64,000 bases of DNA from Salinispirillum sp049115955 (GCA_049115955.1 JAGDZJ010000019.1:90021-154020), one strand, 5' to 3'. Counted from the first letter of the stretch, positions 43,167 through 52,819 are shown. The notes: generated from the letters alone by a model not told the origin. A program made the numbers and translations.

Positions 43167-44102
43167 ATGAATCTGCAACAACTTCGTATCGTGCGCGAAA
43201 CAGCGCGTCGGCAATTCAATCTGACCGCTGTTTCGGCGTCATTATTTACCTCTCAGTCGGGGGTCAGCAAACATCTGCGCGATTTAGAAGACGAGTTGGG
43301 CGTGGTGCTCTTCGAGCGTCGCGGCAAACGACTCCTCGGCCTAACCGAACCTGGTGAAGTGGTCCTGCGCTCTGTGGAGCGCATCCTGTCTGAAATTGAC
43401 ACCATTCGACAATCGTCTCAGCAATTTGCGCACAGCGACAGCGGTACGCTGCGCATTGCTACTACACATACCCAAGCCCGTTATGCACTGCCTTCGGTAT
43501 TGAAAGCCTTTCAGTCCAAATTTCCTAAGGTCCGCTTGGAGCTGCACCAGTGCAGCCCGGAAGAGATCGTCACTATGCTCAAAAGTGGTGATGTCGATGT
43601 AGGTATTGCCACCGAAGCGCTGCTGTCGAACAGCACAACCTTTGCTTGCTTTCCGTTTTATCGCTGGCACCACAGCGTGATCGTGCCGCAAGGGCACTCT
43701 CTGGACAGCGCAGCGCCGCTGACCTTAAAGGCCTTAGCGGAACACCCCGTCATCACTTACCACAGTGGCTATACCGGGCGTGCGAACATCGATGAGGCAT
43801 TTCGCAAAGCTGGCTTACAACCTGAAATTGCCATGTCAGCGGTGGATGCCGACGTCATAAAAACCTACGTCGAACTGGGGCTTGGCGCTGGCATCATCGC
43901 CTCCGTAGCGTTTGATCCACAACGTGATGTGGGCCTGCGCCAACTGTCAGGCGATGCCCTGTTTCCGAGCAATACCACCTTGCTGGCCATTCGGCGCAGT
44001 GGCTTCTTACGCAGTTATCTTTATGACTTCTTGCAGTTGTGCAGCCCGGAGCTGACACGCGGCGCAATTGATGATTCATTGATTGGGCATGAAGAAGCCT
44101 AG
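43167..44102 (+). CDS. CysB/Cbl-type LysR regulator
   Basis: A 311-residue LysR-family activator. The winged HTH (1-60; FNLTAVSASLFTSQSGVSKH) and the effector domain with TTHTQARYALP are typical of CysB, which senses N-acetylserine. The family member (CysB or Cbl) cannot be decided. It is encoded directly upstream of the sulfate transporter genes, in the same direction, which fits their activation. The upstream regions of this gene and of sbp both contain ATAAGAA-like motifs (about 43118 and 44125), possible binding sites. Confidence 0.88.
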   Translation: MNLQQLRIVRETARRQFNLTAVSASLFTSQSGVSKHLRDLEDELGVVLFERRGKRLLGLTEPGEVVLRSVERILSEIDTIRQSSQQFAHSDSGTLRIATTHTQARYALPSVLKAFQSKFPKVRLELHQCSPEEIVTMLKSGDVDVGIATEALLSNSTTFACFPFYRWHHSVIVPQGHSLDSAAPLTLKALAEHPVITYHSGYTGRANIDEAFRKAGLQPEIAMSAVDADVIKTYVELGLGAGIIASVAFDPQRDVGLRQLSGDALFPSNTTLLAIRRSGFLRSYLYDFLQLCSPELTRGAIDDSLIGHEEA

Positions 44103-44232
44103 AGGGGCCTATATTCAATTTTAAGATAAGAATTACATTTCTAATTCGTTCTGACGCTTAAACCAATCTCTTAGTATTCCTTTCCAGAGCAGTTGCTCGA
44201 ACAAATAAAGTACTTACTAGGAGAGTCAAATC

Positions 44233-45264
44233 GTGTCTACTTTTACGACCGGCCTAAAGCGCCTTACCGTTCTGGGCCTCGCAACCCTGTCGTTGGGCGC
44301 TTTCACAGCCCAAGCGCAAACTGTCAACTTGCTTAACGTATCGTATGACCCCACGCGGGAGCTCTACCGTGAGTATAACGAATGGTTCGCTCAGCAATGG
44401 CATGCGGAGTCCGGACAAACGGTTAACATACGTCAGTCACATGGTGGTTCTGGCTCCCAAGCCCGATCAGTCATTGATGGCTTGGATTCGGACGTTGTGA
44501 CCCTTGCGTTAGCTTACGACGTAGACGCCTTGCGTCAACGCGCCAACCTCATTCCCGCTAATTGGCAAGAACGCCTACCCGGTAACAGCTCGCCCTACAC
44601 GTCTACCATAGTGTTGTTGGTGCGTGCTGGAAATCCCAAAAACATTCAAGACTGGGACGATTTAATACGTGACGATGTGCAAGTCATCACCCCTAACCCT
44701 AAAACATCGGGCGGTGCGCGCTGGAACTATCTAGCGGCTTGGGGCTATGCGCTGGAAAAATACGGGTCGGACGAAGCAGCGTTCGAGTTCGTGCAAAAGA
44801 TTTATGAGAATGTACCCGTGCTCGACCCAGCAGCACGCGGCGCGACCAACACCTTTGTGCAACGTCGCATCGGTGATGTGTTCATTGCGTGGGAAAACGA
44901 AGCCTTCTTGTCGGTTGAGCAGTTGGGTCGTGGTGAGTATGAAATTGTAGTGCCTTCTACCTCTATTCTGGCTGAACCGCCCGTCACCGTGGTTGATGTA
45001 AATGTAGACCGTAAAGGCACACGGGCTGTAGCAGAAGCTTACTTGCAAGGTCTGTATACCGATCACGCGCAACGTCTTGCTGGCAAACACTATTATCGTC
45101 CCTCTAATTCTGCGATTGCAGCAGAATTCAGCGAGCAGTTTCCTACGGTGAATTCCTTTGGCATCGACGAAGTCTTCGGCGGCTGGGAAAAAGCGCAAAA
45201 TGAACACTTCAATGACGGTGGCCGCTTCGATGACATATTAGAGAACATCGCGCGTAATCGTTAA
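44233..45264 (+). CDS. sbp: Periplasmic sulfate-binding protein
   Basis: A 343-residue substrate-binding protein. A signal peptide of about 28 residues ends at AQAQ. The mature sequence has the sulfate-family signature LLNVSYDPTRELYREYN, VNIRQSHGGSGSQARSVIDG in the anion site, NPKTSGGARWNYLAAWGYAL and VEQLGRGEYEIVVPS. Start is GTG 44233 with AGGAGA upstream. First gene of the sulfate ABC operon. Confidence 0.94.
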   Translation: MSTFTTGLKRLTVLGLATLSLGAFTAQAQTVNLLNVSYDPTRELYREYNEWFAQQWHAESGQTVNIRQSHGGSGSQARSVIDGLDSDVVTLALAYDVDALRQRANLIPANWQERLPGNSSPYTSTIVLLVRAGNPKNIQDWDDLIRDDVQVITPNPKTSGGARWNYLAAWGYALEKYGSDEAAFEFVQKIYENVPVLDPAARGATNTFVQRRIGDVFIAWENEAFLSVEQLGRGEYEIVVPSTSILAEPPVTVVDVNVDRKGTRAVAEAYLQGLYTDHAQRLAGKHYYRPSNSAIAAEFSEQFPTVNSFGIDEVFGGWEKAQNEHFNDGGRFDDILENIARNR

Positions 45265-45278
45265 TTCCACGGGTATTA

Positions 45279-45310
45279 CAAAGCGCTCCAGCCATGGCTG
45301 GAGCGCTTTG
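45279..45310. terminator. Perfect 32-bp palindrome between sbp and cysT
   Basis: Each 16-base arm begins CAAAGCGCTCCAGCC, and the two arms are exactly complementary without a loop. No T-run follows. Placed between the binding-protein gene and the permease gene, it probably stabilises the upstream mRNA or partly terminates it, giving more Sbp than permease. Confidence 0.7.
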
Positions 45311-45329
45311 TGTTTGGAGATCATTCGTT

Positions 45330-46187
45330 ATGACCACCTTGGCACTTCCAACTCTGCGGCGATCGTCTCGCTCAAGAAATGTGATCCCTGGGTTTAATAT
45401 CACCATGGGGTTTTCTCTGCTGTACATCACCTTCCTGTTTCTGATCCCTGTGGGTGGGCTTCTGCTGTTCACCATGACGCAGTCTTGGGAGAAATTTTGG
45501 CGTGCCATCAGCCACCCGCAAGTCGTGGCATCCTACAAGCTTTCGTTTGGAGCATCATTGATAGGTGCCACCATTAATTTGGTTTTTGGGCTGTTGGTGT
45601 CATGGGTTTTGGTGCGCTATCAGTTTCCCTTCAAGCGTTTTGTCGACGCCTTGATAGACCTACCGTTTGCTCTGCCTACGGCGGTTGCCGGCATTGCGTT
45701 GGTAACACTGTATGCGTCTACCGGTTGGGTCGGCCAATACTTTGATGTCTACGGCATTCGCATTGCGTACACCCAGATCGGCGTAGTCATCGCCCTCACA
45801 TACATTGGCCTTCCCTTTGTGGTGCGCACGGTTCAACCGGTATTAGAAGACCTGGAAGCCGAACTCGAAGAGGCTTCCGCCGCCTTAGGGGCGAGCCGCT
45901 TGACCACCATCCGTCGGGTGATCTTGCCAGCGCTGATGCCCGCGCTGCTTACTGGCTATGCCCTAGCCTTTGCCCGTGCGCTGGGCGAGTACGGCTCTGT
46001 TGTGTTCATTTCGGGTAACTTGCCGTATCGCACTGAAATCACGCCGCTATTGATCGTCGCCAAAGCGGAACAATACGACTACCAGGGTGCGGCGGCCATT
46101 GGCACGGTAATGCTTTTGGCGGCGTTTCTGATGCTGTTGGTCATTAACGGTCTGCAATGGTGGTCCACCCGTCGCTTTTCGCATTAG
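45330..46187 (+). CDS. cysT: Sulfate ABC transporter permease CysT
   Basis: Inner-membrane permease of 285 residues with about six helices. The cytoplasmic EAA loop reads LEAELEEASAALGASRLTTIRRV followed by a conserved proline region. The N-terminal helix pair starts FNITMGFSLLYITFLFLIPV. I use ATG 45330 behind GGAG. The longer frame from 45294 begins inside the palindrome. Pairs with CysW. Confidence 0.94.
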   Translation: MTTLALPTLRRSSRSRNVIPGFNITMGFSLLYITFLFLIPVGGLLLFTMTQSWEKFWRAISHPQVVASYKLSFGASLIGATINLVFGLLVSWVLVRYQFPFKRFVDALIDLPFALPTAVAGIALVTLYASTGWVGQYFDVYGIRIAYTQIGVVIALTYIGLPFVVRTVQPVLEDLEAELEEASAALGASRLTTIRRVILPALMPALLTGYALAFARALGEYGSVVFISGNLPYRTEITPLLIVAKAEQYDYQGAAAIGTVMLLAAFLMLLVINGLQWWSTRRFSH

Positions 46188-46196
46188 GAGAATCTT

Positions 46197-47087
46197 ATGA
46201 CTGAGTTGCATACAGCCCGCCCGGCGGCGCCAATTGCGCTGAACCGAGCGGCGGCATGGAAACGTGCGACAGAAGAGCCACAGTGGGTCCGGCGCACGCT
46301 CATTGGCACCGCATTGGTGTTTCTCGCGGCATTTTTAATTTTGCCTTTGCTGGTTGTTTTGGTGGGTGCGTTTGAACAAGGCCTTGGCGTTTGGTACGCG
46401 GCAGTGACCGAGCCAGATGCACGCGCCGCAATACGGCTCACGCTTTTGGTAGTGATAATTGTGGTGCCGATCAATGTGGTGTTTGGCGTCACGGTTGCCT
46501 GGGCGGTAGCGAAGTTTGAATTTCGTGGCAAGCCGTTGCTGATCTCGTTGATCGACATGCCGTTTGCCATCTCCCCCGTGGTGGTGGGTTTGATCTTCGT
46601 TATTTTGTTCGGCTCACAAGGCTGGCTCGGCAATTGGCTCAGTGCGCACGACTTGCGCATCATTTTTGCGGTACCCGGTATCGTGATCGTTATTGCGTTC
46701 GGCACCATGCCGTTCATCGCTCGCGAGCTGATTCCTTTAATGCAGCAACAGGGTAAGCAGGAAGAAGAGGCATCGTTAACGTTAGGAGCCAGCGGGTTAA
46801 AAACGTTTTGGTACGTAACGCTGCCCAACATCAAGTGGGGCCTGATCTACGGCATCATCCTGTGTAATGCCCGCGCCATGGGCGAGTTCGGCGCGGTGGC
46901 CATTGTGTCCGGCCGAATTCGTGGTGAAACCAATACCATGCCGCTGCACATTGAGGTGCTGTACAACGAATACATGTTCACCGCGGCCTTTGCCGTGTCT
47001 TCGATATTAACCGGATTGGCCTTAGTCACCATTGCCATCAAGAGCACGGTGGAATGGTTAGAACAACGCACAGGAGCCATTGAATAA
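46197..47087 (+). CDS. cysW: Sulfate ABC transporter permease CysW
   Basis: Second permease subunit, 296 residues, about six helices. The EAA loop is QEEEASLTLGASGLKTFWYV, and the CysW-typical NARAMGEFGAVAIVSGRIRG follows. GGAG precedes ATG 46197, nine bases after cysT. Its stop shares one base with the cysA start (TAATG). Confidence 0.95.
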   Translation: MTELHTARPAAPIALNRAAAWKRATEEPQWVRRTLIGTALVFLAAFLILPLLVVLVGAFEQGLGVWYAAVTEPDARAAIRLTLLVVIIVVPINVVFGVTVAWAVAKFEFRGKPLLISLIDMPFAISPVVVGLIFVILFGSQGWLGNWLSAHDLRIIFAVPGIVIVIAFGTMPFIARELIPLMQQQGKQEEEASLTLGASGLKTFWYVTLPNIKWGLIYGIILCNARAMGEFGAVAIVSGRIRGETNTMPLHIEVLYNEYMFTAAFAVSSILTGLALVTIAIKSTVEWLEQRTGAIE

Positions 47088-48169
47088 TGAGTATACGTGT
47101 CGATCGAATTAACAAACGTTTCAACGACTTCATTGCCGTGGACAACGTGTCTTTGGAGCTGCCCGAAGGTCAGTTAACCGCCCTGCTGGGGCCGTCCGGT
47201 TCCGGTAAAACCACGTTGTTGCGCATCATCGCAGGCTTAGAGCAGGCTGATTCGGGTCGCATTGAGTTTCATGGCCAAGACCAAACACACGAACACGTGA
47301 GTGACCGCGGGGTTGGCTTTGTGTTCCAGCACTATGCTTTGTTCAAACACATGACGGTGTTTGAAAACGTGGCGTATGGACTCACCGTAAAACCACGGCG
47401 CGAGCGCCCGAGCAAAGACGTTATCCGCAAAAAAGTAATGAACTTGCTGGAACTCGTGCAGTTGGATTGGACGGCGCACCGCTACCCAGCACAGTTGTCA
47501 GGTGGCCAGCGCCAGCGTATTGCTCTGGCACGTGCTTTGGCGGTAGAACCCAAGGTGCTGTTGCTGGATGAACCCTTTGGCGCACTCGACGCTAAAGTTC
47601 GCGCAGAATTGCGCCGCTGGTTGCGCCGTTTACACGATGAGATTCATGTCACCAGTGTGTTCGTAACGCACGACCAAGAAGAAGCCTTGGAAGTGTCTGA
47701 CCGCGTAGTGGTGATGAACAATGGCCGCGTGGAACAAGAAGGCACGCCAGAAGAGGTGTATGACCACCCCGCTAACCCATTTGTGTACCGGTTTTTGGGT
47801 AACGTGAATTTGTTTCATGCGCGGGTACATGAAGGCACCGCGACCATTGGTGATTTGCGCGTGCTGGTGCCGGAACACCAAGACAGCCAAGAGCAAGACG
47901 CCTTGGCCTATATCCGCCCGCATGAAATTGAGATACTGGCGAGCAATGAGTCGGGCGACGCCATTCACGCCATCATTAAGACGATTCTTGTGGTGGGTCC
48001 GTCCGTGCGCTTGGAATTGCAAACGGAGCACTCTAAAGAGCTTATTCAAGCTGAACTGCCGAAGCATCAATTTCGCAGCTTAGGCTTGTTGCAGGGTGAT
48101 GAAGCGTGGTTGCGGCCTATGCAGAGCAAGGTATTTCTCGAAGACGTCAGTGAGCCAACAGAGTCGTAA
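47087..48169 (+). CDS. cysA: Sulfate/thiosulfate ABC transporter ATPase
   Basis: Cytoplasmic ATP-binding subunit of 360 residues. Walker A GPSGSGKTTLL, Q-loop FVFQHYALF, signature LSGGQRQRIALARAL, Walker B VLLLDEPFGALD and the switch His in VTHDQEE are all present. A C-terminal TOBE-like regulatory domain (about 240-355) follows. It closes the sbp-cysT-cysW-cysA operon. Confidence 0.96.
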   Translation: MSIRVDRINKRFNDFIAVDNVSLELPEGQLTALLGPSGSGKTTLLRIIAGLEQADSGRIEFHGQDQTHEHVSDRGVGFVFQHYALFKHMTVFENVAYGLTVKPRRERPSKDVIRKKVMNLLELVQLDWTAHRYPAQLSGGQRQRIALARALAVEPKVLLLDEPFGALDAKVRAELRRWLRRLHDEIHVTSVFVTHDQEEALEVSDRVVVMNNGRVEQEGTPEEVYDHPANPFVYRFLGNVNLFHARVHEGTATIGDLRVLVPEHQDSQEQDALAYIRPHEIEILASNESGDAIHAIIKTILVVGPSVRLELQTEHSKELIQAELPKHQFRSLGLLQGDEAWLRPMQSKVFLEDVSEPTES

Positions 48170-48181
48170 CGCACGCTCGAC

Positions 48182-48214
48182 GATGACCGGGCTCACTGGG
48201 TGAGACCGGTCATC
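48182..48214. terminator. Hairpin after cysA
   Basis: Arms GATGACCGG and CCGGTCATC enclose a second pairing CTCA/TGAG, starting 13 bases after the cysA stop. Only a weak T content follows. Confidence 0.55.
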
Positions 48215-48270
48215 ACATCACAAAGGTATTTACGACAGTCTAAGAAGATAGGGCGACGGCAAGGAAATGA

Positions 48271-48885
48271 TTAGCAACGGCGGACAAGCAACTTGAGCCA
48301 AGCCAACCCTTCCTCCCACTGATTGAAGCCTGCAGCCGGATTAATATGTCCCACGTGGCCTAAATTGTAGATCTCAGAACCCCACCAGCCAGCCATTTGG
48401 TTGGCTCGTTCGATACTGGCAGTAGGGTCGTTATCGGAAGCCAGAAGCAACGTAGAAAATGGCAGAGGCTTCCTAGGTAGTGGGCCAAAATGCCGCAACG
48501 TGCTGATCGCCGCCGACCGCTCAACGTCGGCAGGCGCAACCAACAAAGCCCCCACTACTTTATGAAGTTGATCAGAAGACGTATCGGCCCAATGGGCGAT
48601 CGTCGGACAGCCCAAACTGTGCGCCACCAATAAAACGGGGCGTTCAACAGAAGCCAGTGCTCGGTCGATACTCGCCACCCAATCTTCTTTGTTCGGCGTA
48701 TCCCAACTGTCGACCTGAACTCTCGAAGCTGACGGCAACCGGTTCTGCCAGAATGTTTGCCAGTGGTCAGCGCCCGAACCCTGCCATCCAGGAACAATCA
48801 GACAGTGCATGTTTGCCAATGCGTCCTCAATGCCGACGGAGCGCGCTGGTGCTTGCGCCGTTGCATAACCTGTTGTTGCGCACAT
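48271..48885 (-). CDS. RBBP9/YdeN-family serine hydrolase
   Basis: A 204-residue alpha/beta hydrolase. LIVPGWQGSGADHWQTFW is the family opening. The nucleophile Ser is in VAHSLGC, the acid in LASDNDP, and the His in GHVGHINPAAG. Bacterial members are esterases of unknown substrate. The start ATG 48885 follows AAGGAG by eight bases; a TTG directly before it (48888) is less likely. It lies 12 bases after the small TOBE-like gene and probably shares its transcript. Confidence 0.85.
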   Translation of the reverse strand: MCATTGYATAQAPARSVGIEDALANMHCLIVPGWQGSGADHWQTFWQNRLPSASRVQVDSWDTPNKEDWVASIDRALASVERPVLLVAHSLGCPTIAHWADTSSDQLHKVVGALLVAPADVERSAAISTLRHFGPLPRKPLPFSTLLLASDNDPTASIERANQMAGWWGSEIYNLGHVGHINPAAGFNQWEEGLAWLKLLVRRC

Positions 48886-48897
48886 CAACGTATCTCC

Positions 48898-49128
48898 TTA
48901 AGCCCTTAAACCCCGCGCTCGATCCACTTCAACTGATAATGAAGTATGGCTACCAAACACCAGTTTACCCGCCACGATGTTCAATTCGTTGATCAGCCTT
49001 GTGGCCACATAAACGACGATTTCGCCACGATCGGTCATCACCGACAATTGAGACACCGCAGGCCCCAACCAAATTTGCTGAACATAGCCTCGATATTGGC
49101 GACTGGCGTTCAAGAATTGCTTGAGCAT
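48898..49128 (-). CDS. Small stand-alone TOBE-like protein
   Basis: A 76-residue protein whose pattern (SVMTDRGEIVVYVATRLINE, then LNIVAGKLVFGSHTSLSVEV) matches the beta-barrel TOBE/Mop fold that binds molybdate or related oxyanions. GGAGGGGTT directly before ATG 49128 supports translation. The protein resembles molbindins by size, but has one motif copy only. Proximity to the sulfate transporter is suggestive of oxyanion handling; this is inference. Confidence 0.6.
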   Translation of the reverse strand: MLKQFLNASRQYRGYVQQIWLGPAVSQLSVMTDRGEIVVYVATRLINELNIVAGKLVFGSHTSLSVEVDRARGLRA

Positions 49129-49284
49129 AACCCCTCCTATTGTCCATTAACAACCGGCAGCCCACGCACCATAGAGCGGGTACTATTGACTGATATTGAT
49201 CACGTTAGTGGAGTTTGCTACTGAGAAGAACGAAGAAAAAACACAAAGCAAATCAGCGAAGCTGGAATGCCAAAAGACGGACGG

Positions 49285-50190
49285 TCAACTCACCACCGGA
49301 GGCAACGGACGGCGCAGTAATACACGCCAACGGCTGATCAACAGTGCACTGAAGATCAGCCCACAACCCAACAATTGCACCGCCGATAACGTCTGACTGA
49401 ACCACAGCAGCCCAAGCAAAGACGTCCACACCGGCTCCAACGTCATGATCACCGCCGCGTGGCTGACCGGAGCCAATCCTTGCGCTTTAAACTGCAACCA
49501 AAAGCGCAAACAGGTGGCAATCAACAAACTGGCCAGTAGCCAACCCAAAATGTCCAGCTCGGGCATGCTCTGCCCGGTTTCAAAAAGCCCCGACAGCAGC
49601 AAAGCAAAGAAGCCCGTCATCGCCAGTTGCACAGCGGTCAACGGCAACGCCGGAATGCGCGCCGCGTAGCGACTGGTGAGATTAAAATGCAGCGAAAAAA
49701 CCAACGCCGCCAGCAAGAAGAAACCGTCGGACGCCGACAGTGTGAACCCGCCTTCGATACGCAGCAAAGCCAGCCCTACAAGCGCCACTCCGACCGCCAC
49801 CCAAGTGCTGCGTGCCGTGACAGCACCAAACAACAGCTTCCCAACGATGGGGATAAAGACCACACCCAGACTGGTCAGAAACGCACCGATGCCAATGTTC
49901 TCAGCGAGGTTTAAACCCATGATCCAACAGGACATGGCAGCGCCCATCACCACGCCGGTCATCAACGCGCGTCGCCATTGCTCACCCGTCAGTCGATACA
50001 GCGCAGGCCAGCCTAACAGTGCGAGCACCACCCCGGCGCCAAGAAAGCGCGCGCCCAGAAACAACAAGGGCGTCATACCGGCTAGGGCCTCTTTCGAAAA
50101 CACCCAACCAAAGGCCGCTAACAGCGTCACCAACACCAGCCAAACATCAGAGCGCAACGTGCCCGTGTGACTGCTTTTCGGTGCGTTCAT
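49285..50190 (-). CDS. EamA/DMT-family transporter
   Basis: A 301-residue inner-membrane protein with about ten hydrophobic helices in two EamA repeats (GWVFSKEALAGMTPLLFLGA in repeat 1; AAVIMTLEPVWTSLLGLLWF in repeat 2). Such proteins export metabolites or amino acids. The substrate cannot be assigned. The 170 bases upstream hold the divergent promoter region with the dehydrogenase gene. Confidence 0.85.
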   Translation of the reverse strand: MNAPKSSHTGTLRSDVWLVLVTLLAAFGWVFSKEALAGMTPLLFLGARFLGAGVVLALLGWPALYRLTGEQWRRALMTGVVMGAAMSCWIMGLNLAENIGIGAFLTSLGVVFIPIVGKLLFGAVTARSTWVAVGVALVGLALLRIEGGFTLSASDGFFLLAALVFSLHFNLTSRYAARIPALPLTAVQLAMTGFFALLLSGLFETGQSMPELDILGWLLASLLIATCLRFWLQFKAQGLAPVSHAAVIMTLEPVWTSLLGLLWFSQTLSAVQLLGCGLIFSALLISRWRVLLRRPLPPVVS

Positions 50191-50364
50191 TCAATGGCTC
50201 CCTTTTTCTATTCGCTAAAATACTCGCGCCCTGCATTGTGCACCGAGCATATGGATATTGCGAGTTCAGCGGCGCGTCGGGTGCTTTCCTTCAACCTCTT
50301 TATTTGCGTATGATCATCTGCTCTACAACGATGTATCGTTAGCATCCTGCTTAGGAAGGTATCC

Positions 50365-51330
50365 ATGATCCATGTTGTCATTCCCGATGATTATCAAGCC
50401 GCCACCCGGTCGCTGGACTTCCTGCACAGCACGCCAGGATTTAAGACGCAAACCATAGGCGATTTGGCGCGAGATACGAACGCGACGACAGCCCTCGCAC
50501 AGGCAGATGCACTAATCCTAATTCGTGAGCGTACCGTCATAGACGCTGCGTTTCTGCGCCGCACACCCAACTTGAAATTGATCAGCCAGACGGGAAAGAT
50601 CGCCCCGCACATTGATCTCGACGCCTGCACAGCAGCGGGGATTGCGGTAGTAGAAGGCGTTGGGTCACCCGTTGCACCCGCCGAGCTGACATGGTTGTTG
50701 ATCATGGCCGCCCAGCGCCAGTTCGTTCCAGCGGTTAACGCCATGGCCTCGGGCCAATGGCAGGTCAACATAGGTCGTGCGGTCGCTGGCCAAACACTGG
50801 GCATTTTGGGCTTCGGCAAAATTGGCAAGCGTATCGCGCACTACGCCCAAGCGTTTGATATGCGGGTACAGGTGTGGGGGAGTGAACGCGCACAAAAAGA
50901 AGCGTGCGAGCAGGGCTTCATGGTACCCGCCTCACGCGCGGAGTTCTTTGCCAGCTCGGATATTATTACCGTACATCAGCGCCTGGTACCCGCCACACAA
51001 GGCAACATCACCCTGAATGACTTACTGGCCATGAAACGCAGCGCAACGTTCGTGAACACCAGCCGTGCTGAGTTGGTCGAGACAGGCGCGCTGCTGCAGG
51101 CGCTGGATGCAGGCACACCGGGTTTTGCGGCACTGGACGTGTACGAACAAGAGCCCATTTATGACTGCAACCACCCGCTACTGCAACGCGCAAATGTACT
51201 CTGCACGCCCCATTTGGGGTATGTAGAACAAGCAGGATACGACCTCTATATAGGCACCGCTTTTGATAATGCCGTGCGGTATTTTTCAGGTGAACGTGGG
51301 CATGTGTTGAATAAAGAAGTAATCAACTAA
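50365..51330 (+). CDS. D-isomer-specific 2-hydroxyacid dehydrogenase
   Basis: A 321-residue NAD(P)-dependent dehydrogenase. The Rossmann motif LGILGFGKIGKRIA is followed by the catalytic Arg in NTSRAELV, the Glu in VYEQEPI and the His in CTPHLGYVE. The N-terminal substrate domain holds SQTGKIAPHIDLDAC. Closest in style to SerA/PdxB-like family members of unassigned substrate. Single gene, convergent with rseB. Confidence 0.88.
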   Translation: MIHVVIPDDYQAATRSLDFLHSTPGFKTQTIGDLARDTNATTALAQADALILIRERTVIDAAFLRRTPNLKLISQTGKIAPHIDLDACTAAGIAVVEGVGSPVAPAELTWLLIMAAQRQFVPAVNAMASGQWQVNIGRAVAGQTLGILGFGKIGKRIAHYAQAFDMRVQVWGSERAQKEACEQGFMVPASRAEFFASSDIITVHQRLVPATQGNITLNDLLAMKRSATFVNTSRAELVETGALLQALDAGTPGFAALDVYEQEPIYDCNHPLLQRANVLCTPHLGYVEQAGYDLYIGTAFDNAVRYFSGERGHVLNKEVIN

Positions 51331-51344
51331 CCTATCGATAGAGA

Positions 51345-52289
51345 TCAACGCCACTCAATCTCCGTCGCGATACGCTGCGCGGTCGCCTCTGGCAGAATGC
51401 CGATCAACACTACCTGCCAAGGACCGTGGACCTGGGCAACTAAGGTATTAGCACCGCGTCGCTCGCTGGTGTTCATCGGCATTGCGTCGCCCATGGGGTC
51501 AACCATGATCGACAGTTTCACCACGCCATCGCTCCAAAGCTGATACCAGCCTTCACCACGCCGTTCTTCAACGCGCAAAGAAAACCCTTCTGGCATGTAG
51601 CGCGGCGACCACACTTCGGCGGCGTCGCGGCTTTGTTGCACATCCTGTACCTGATAGCGATGCCAGAAAGCGTTCGGGAATTGCGAGGTGAAGCTGCGCG
51701 GCATCTGCACCGAACCAATCTGAATATCGGAGAATCGCGCTTCACTGAGAATATCGCCGCTCTGATCCACCACCTGATAACGCAGTAAGATTTGGCTGTC
51801 GTCGTCCAGCCACAGAAGGTGGCTATGCAAACCGGGTTCGGCACGGTGACTGAGTTCAAATAACTTAGTGGCGCGCCCCGCCACGCGCTCTTCTCGTACC
51901 AGCGCCACTTGATAATGCTCGGCCATCAGTTCCGGCTCAAGGTGCAACAATTGCGCAAATGGCGAGCTTGGTAATGCATGATCGGCAGGCACATCCGCGC
52001 CGGGGCCATGCCAGCAGGTCAGGTCTTCATTGCGGCGTATGATTTCCAGTAGAGGCCCATCCATGCGGCGCATGCGCTCCTCTTCTGCACCATCACGGTA
52101 TTGATGCCACAGTTGGTAGGTGTTCATACCGGAAGCACCACTGATGCTCACCGTGCCGCTGTAATCCTGTGTGCGGGTGCTGTGAATCCAGTTCTCCGCC
52201 CACGCGGCGGGGTCTACCAACTGGGCCAGCGCAACGCCTGACCAGCTCAGGCTCAATACAACAGTGATGACCTGTACCCAAGTTCTCAT
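51345..52289 (-). CDS. rseB: Sigma-E regulatory protein RseB/MucB
   Basis: Periplasmic protein of 314 residues that binds RseA and shields it from DegS cleavage; it senses lipoprotein-like or LPS signals. A signal peptide (MRTWVQVITVVLSLSWSGVA) ends about residue 22. The MucB/RseB N-terminal domain starts WIHSTRTQDYSGTVSI and the C-terminal domain contains WSPRYMPEGF. Its start overlaps the rseA stop by four bases. Confidence 0.93.
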   Translation of the reverse strand: MRTWVQVITVVLSLSWSGVALAQLVDPAAWAENWIHSTRTQDYSGTVSISGASGMNTYQLWHQYRDGAEEERMRRMDGPLLEIIRRNEDLTCWHGPGADVPADHALPSSPFAQLLHLEPELMAEHYQVALVREERVAGRATKLFELSHRAEPGLHSHLLWLDDDSQILLRYQVVDQSGDILSEARFSDIQIGSVQMPRSFTSQFPNAFWHRYQVQDVQQSRDAAEVWSPRYMPEGFSLRVEERRGEGWYQLWSDGVVKLSIMVDPMGDAMPMNTSERRGANTLVAQVHGPWQVVLIGILPEATAQRIATEIEWR

Positions 52290-52819
52290 AGCGCCCCTGC
52301 GTTTGACGATCCGGTTTCATTCCAGCGTGCGCCAGCCTGATAAGTAGAATACTGTGTGTGCACGGCCCAGTAGTTCTGCAATTGCGCGACGACAATGGCA
52401 TCGTCCGCTGCGGGCGCTGGCAGTGTTGTCGTGGCGACCACGGAATCCTTTTGTGATCCTGAGGGTGTAGAAGGCGCAATCCAAAACACTGCGACCACTG
52501 AAACGACCAAGGAAGCGGCCAATGCCCCCCACACCATGCCACGCCGTTCATGCTGCCACAGCAAACGACGCTGCTGCTCTGAGGCCTTAGCTTCCCGCTC
52601 GGTGGCATCCAGCGCGTTGTCCAGTGCCGTGTTCACGCCCGACAAAACATCGACCACCGGCAGACCTCGGCGTGCGGCGTCACCGGCATGCAGGTCTGCC
52701 CACTGAGCCAAAATACTAGGGTCTTTCTCTGCGTCGCGCAGCATGCGCTGAACGCTGAGTTCGTCCAATTCATTGTCCATCATGCTGGATAGCAGCTCGC
52801 GCTGGTGCTCTTGTGTCAT
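52286..52819 (-). CDS. rseA: Anti-sigma-E factor RseA/MucA
   Basis: Inner-membrane anti-sigma factor of 177 residues. The cytoplasmic N-terminal helix bundle (QRELLSSMMDNELDELSVQR, LAQWADLHAGDAARRG) binds sigma-E. One membrane helix (GALAASLVVSVVAVFWIA) follows, then a short periplasmic tail. I use ATG 52819, which overlaps the rpoE stop (ATGA); the extra eight residues of the longer frame are not needed. Confidence 0.94.
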   Translation of the reverse strand: MTQEHQRELLSSMMDNELDELSVQRMLRDAEKDPSILAQWADLHAGDAARRGLPVVDVLSGVNTALDNALDATEREAKASEQQRRLLWQHERRGMVWGALAASLVVSVVAVFWIAPSTPSGSQKDSVVATTTLPAPAADDAIVVAQLQNYWAVHTQYSTYQAGARWNETGSSNAGAL

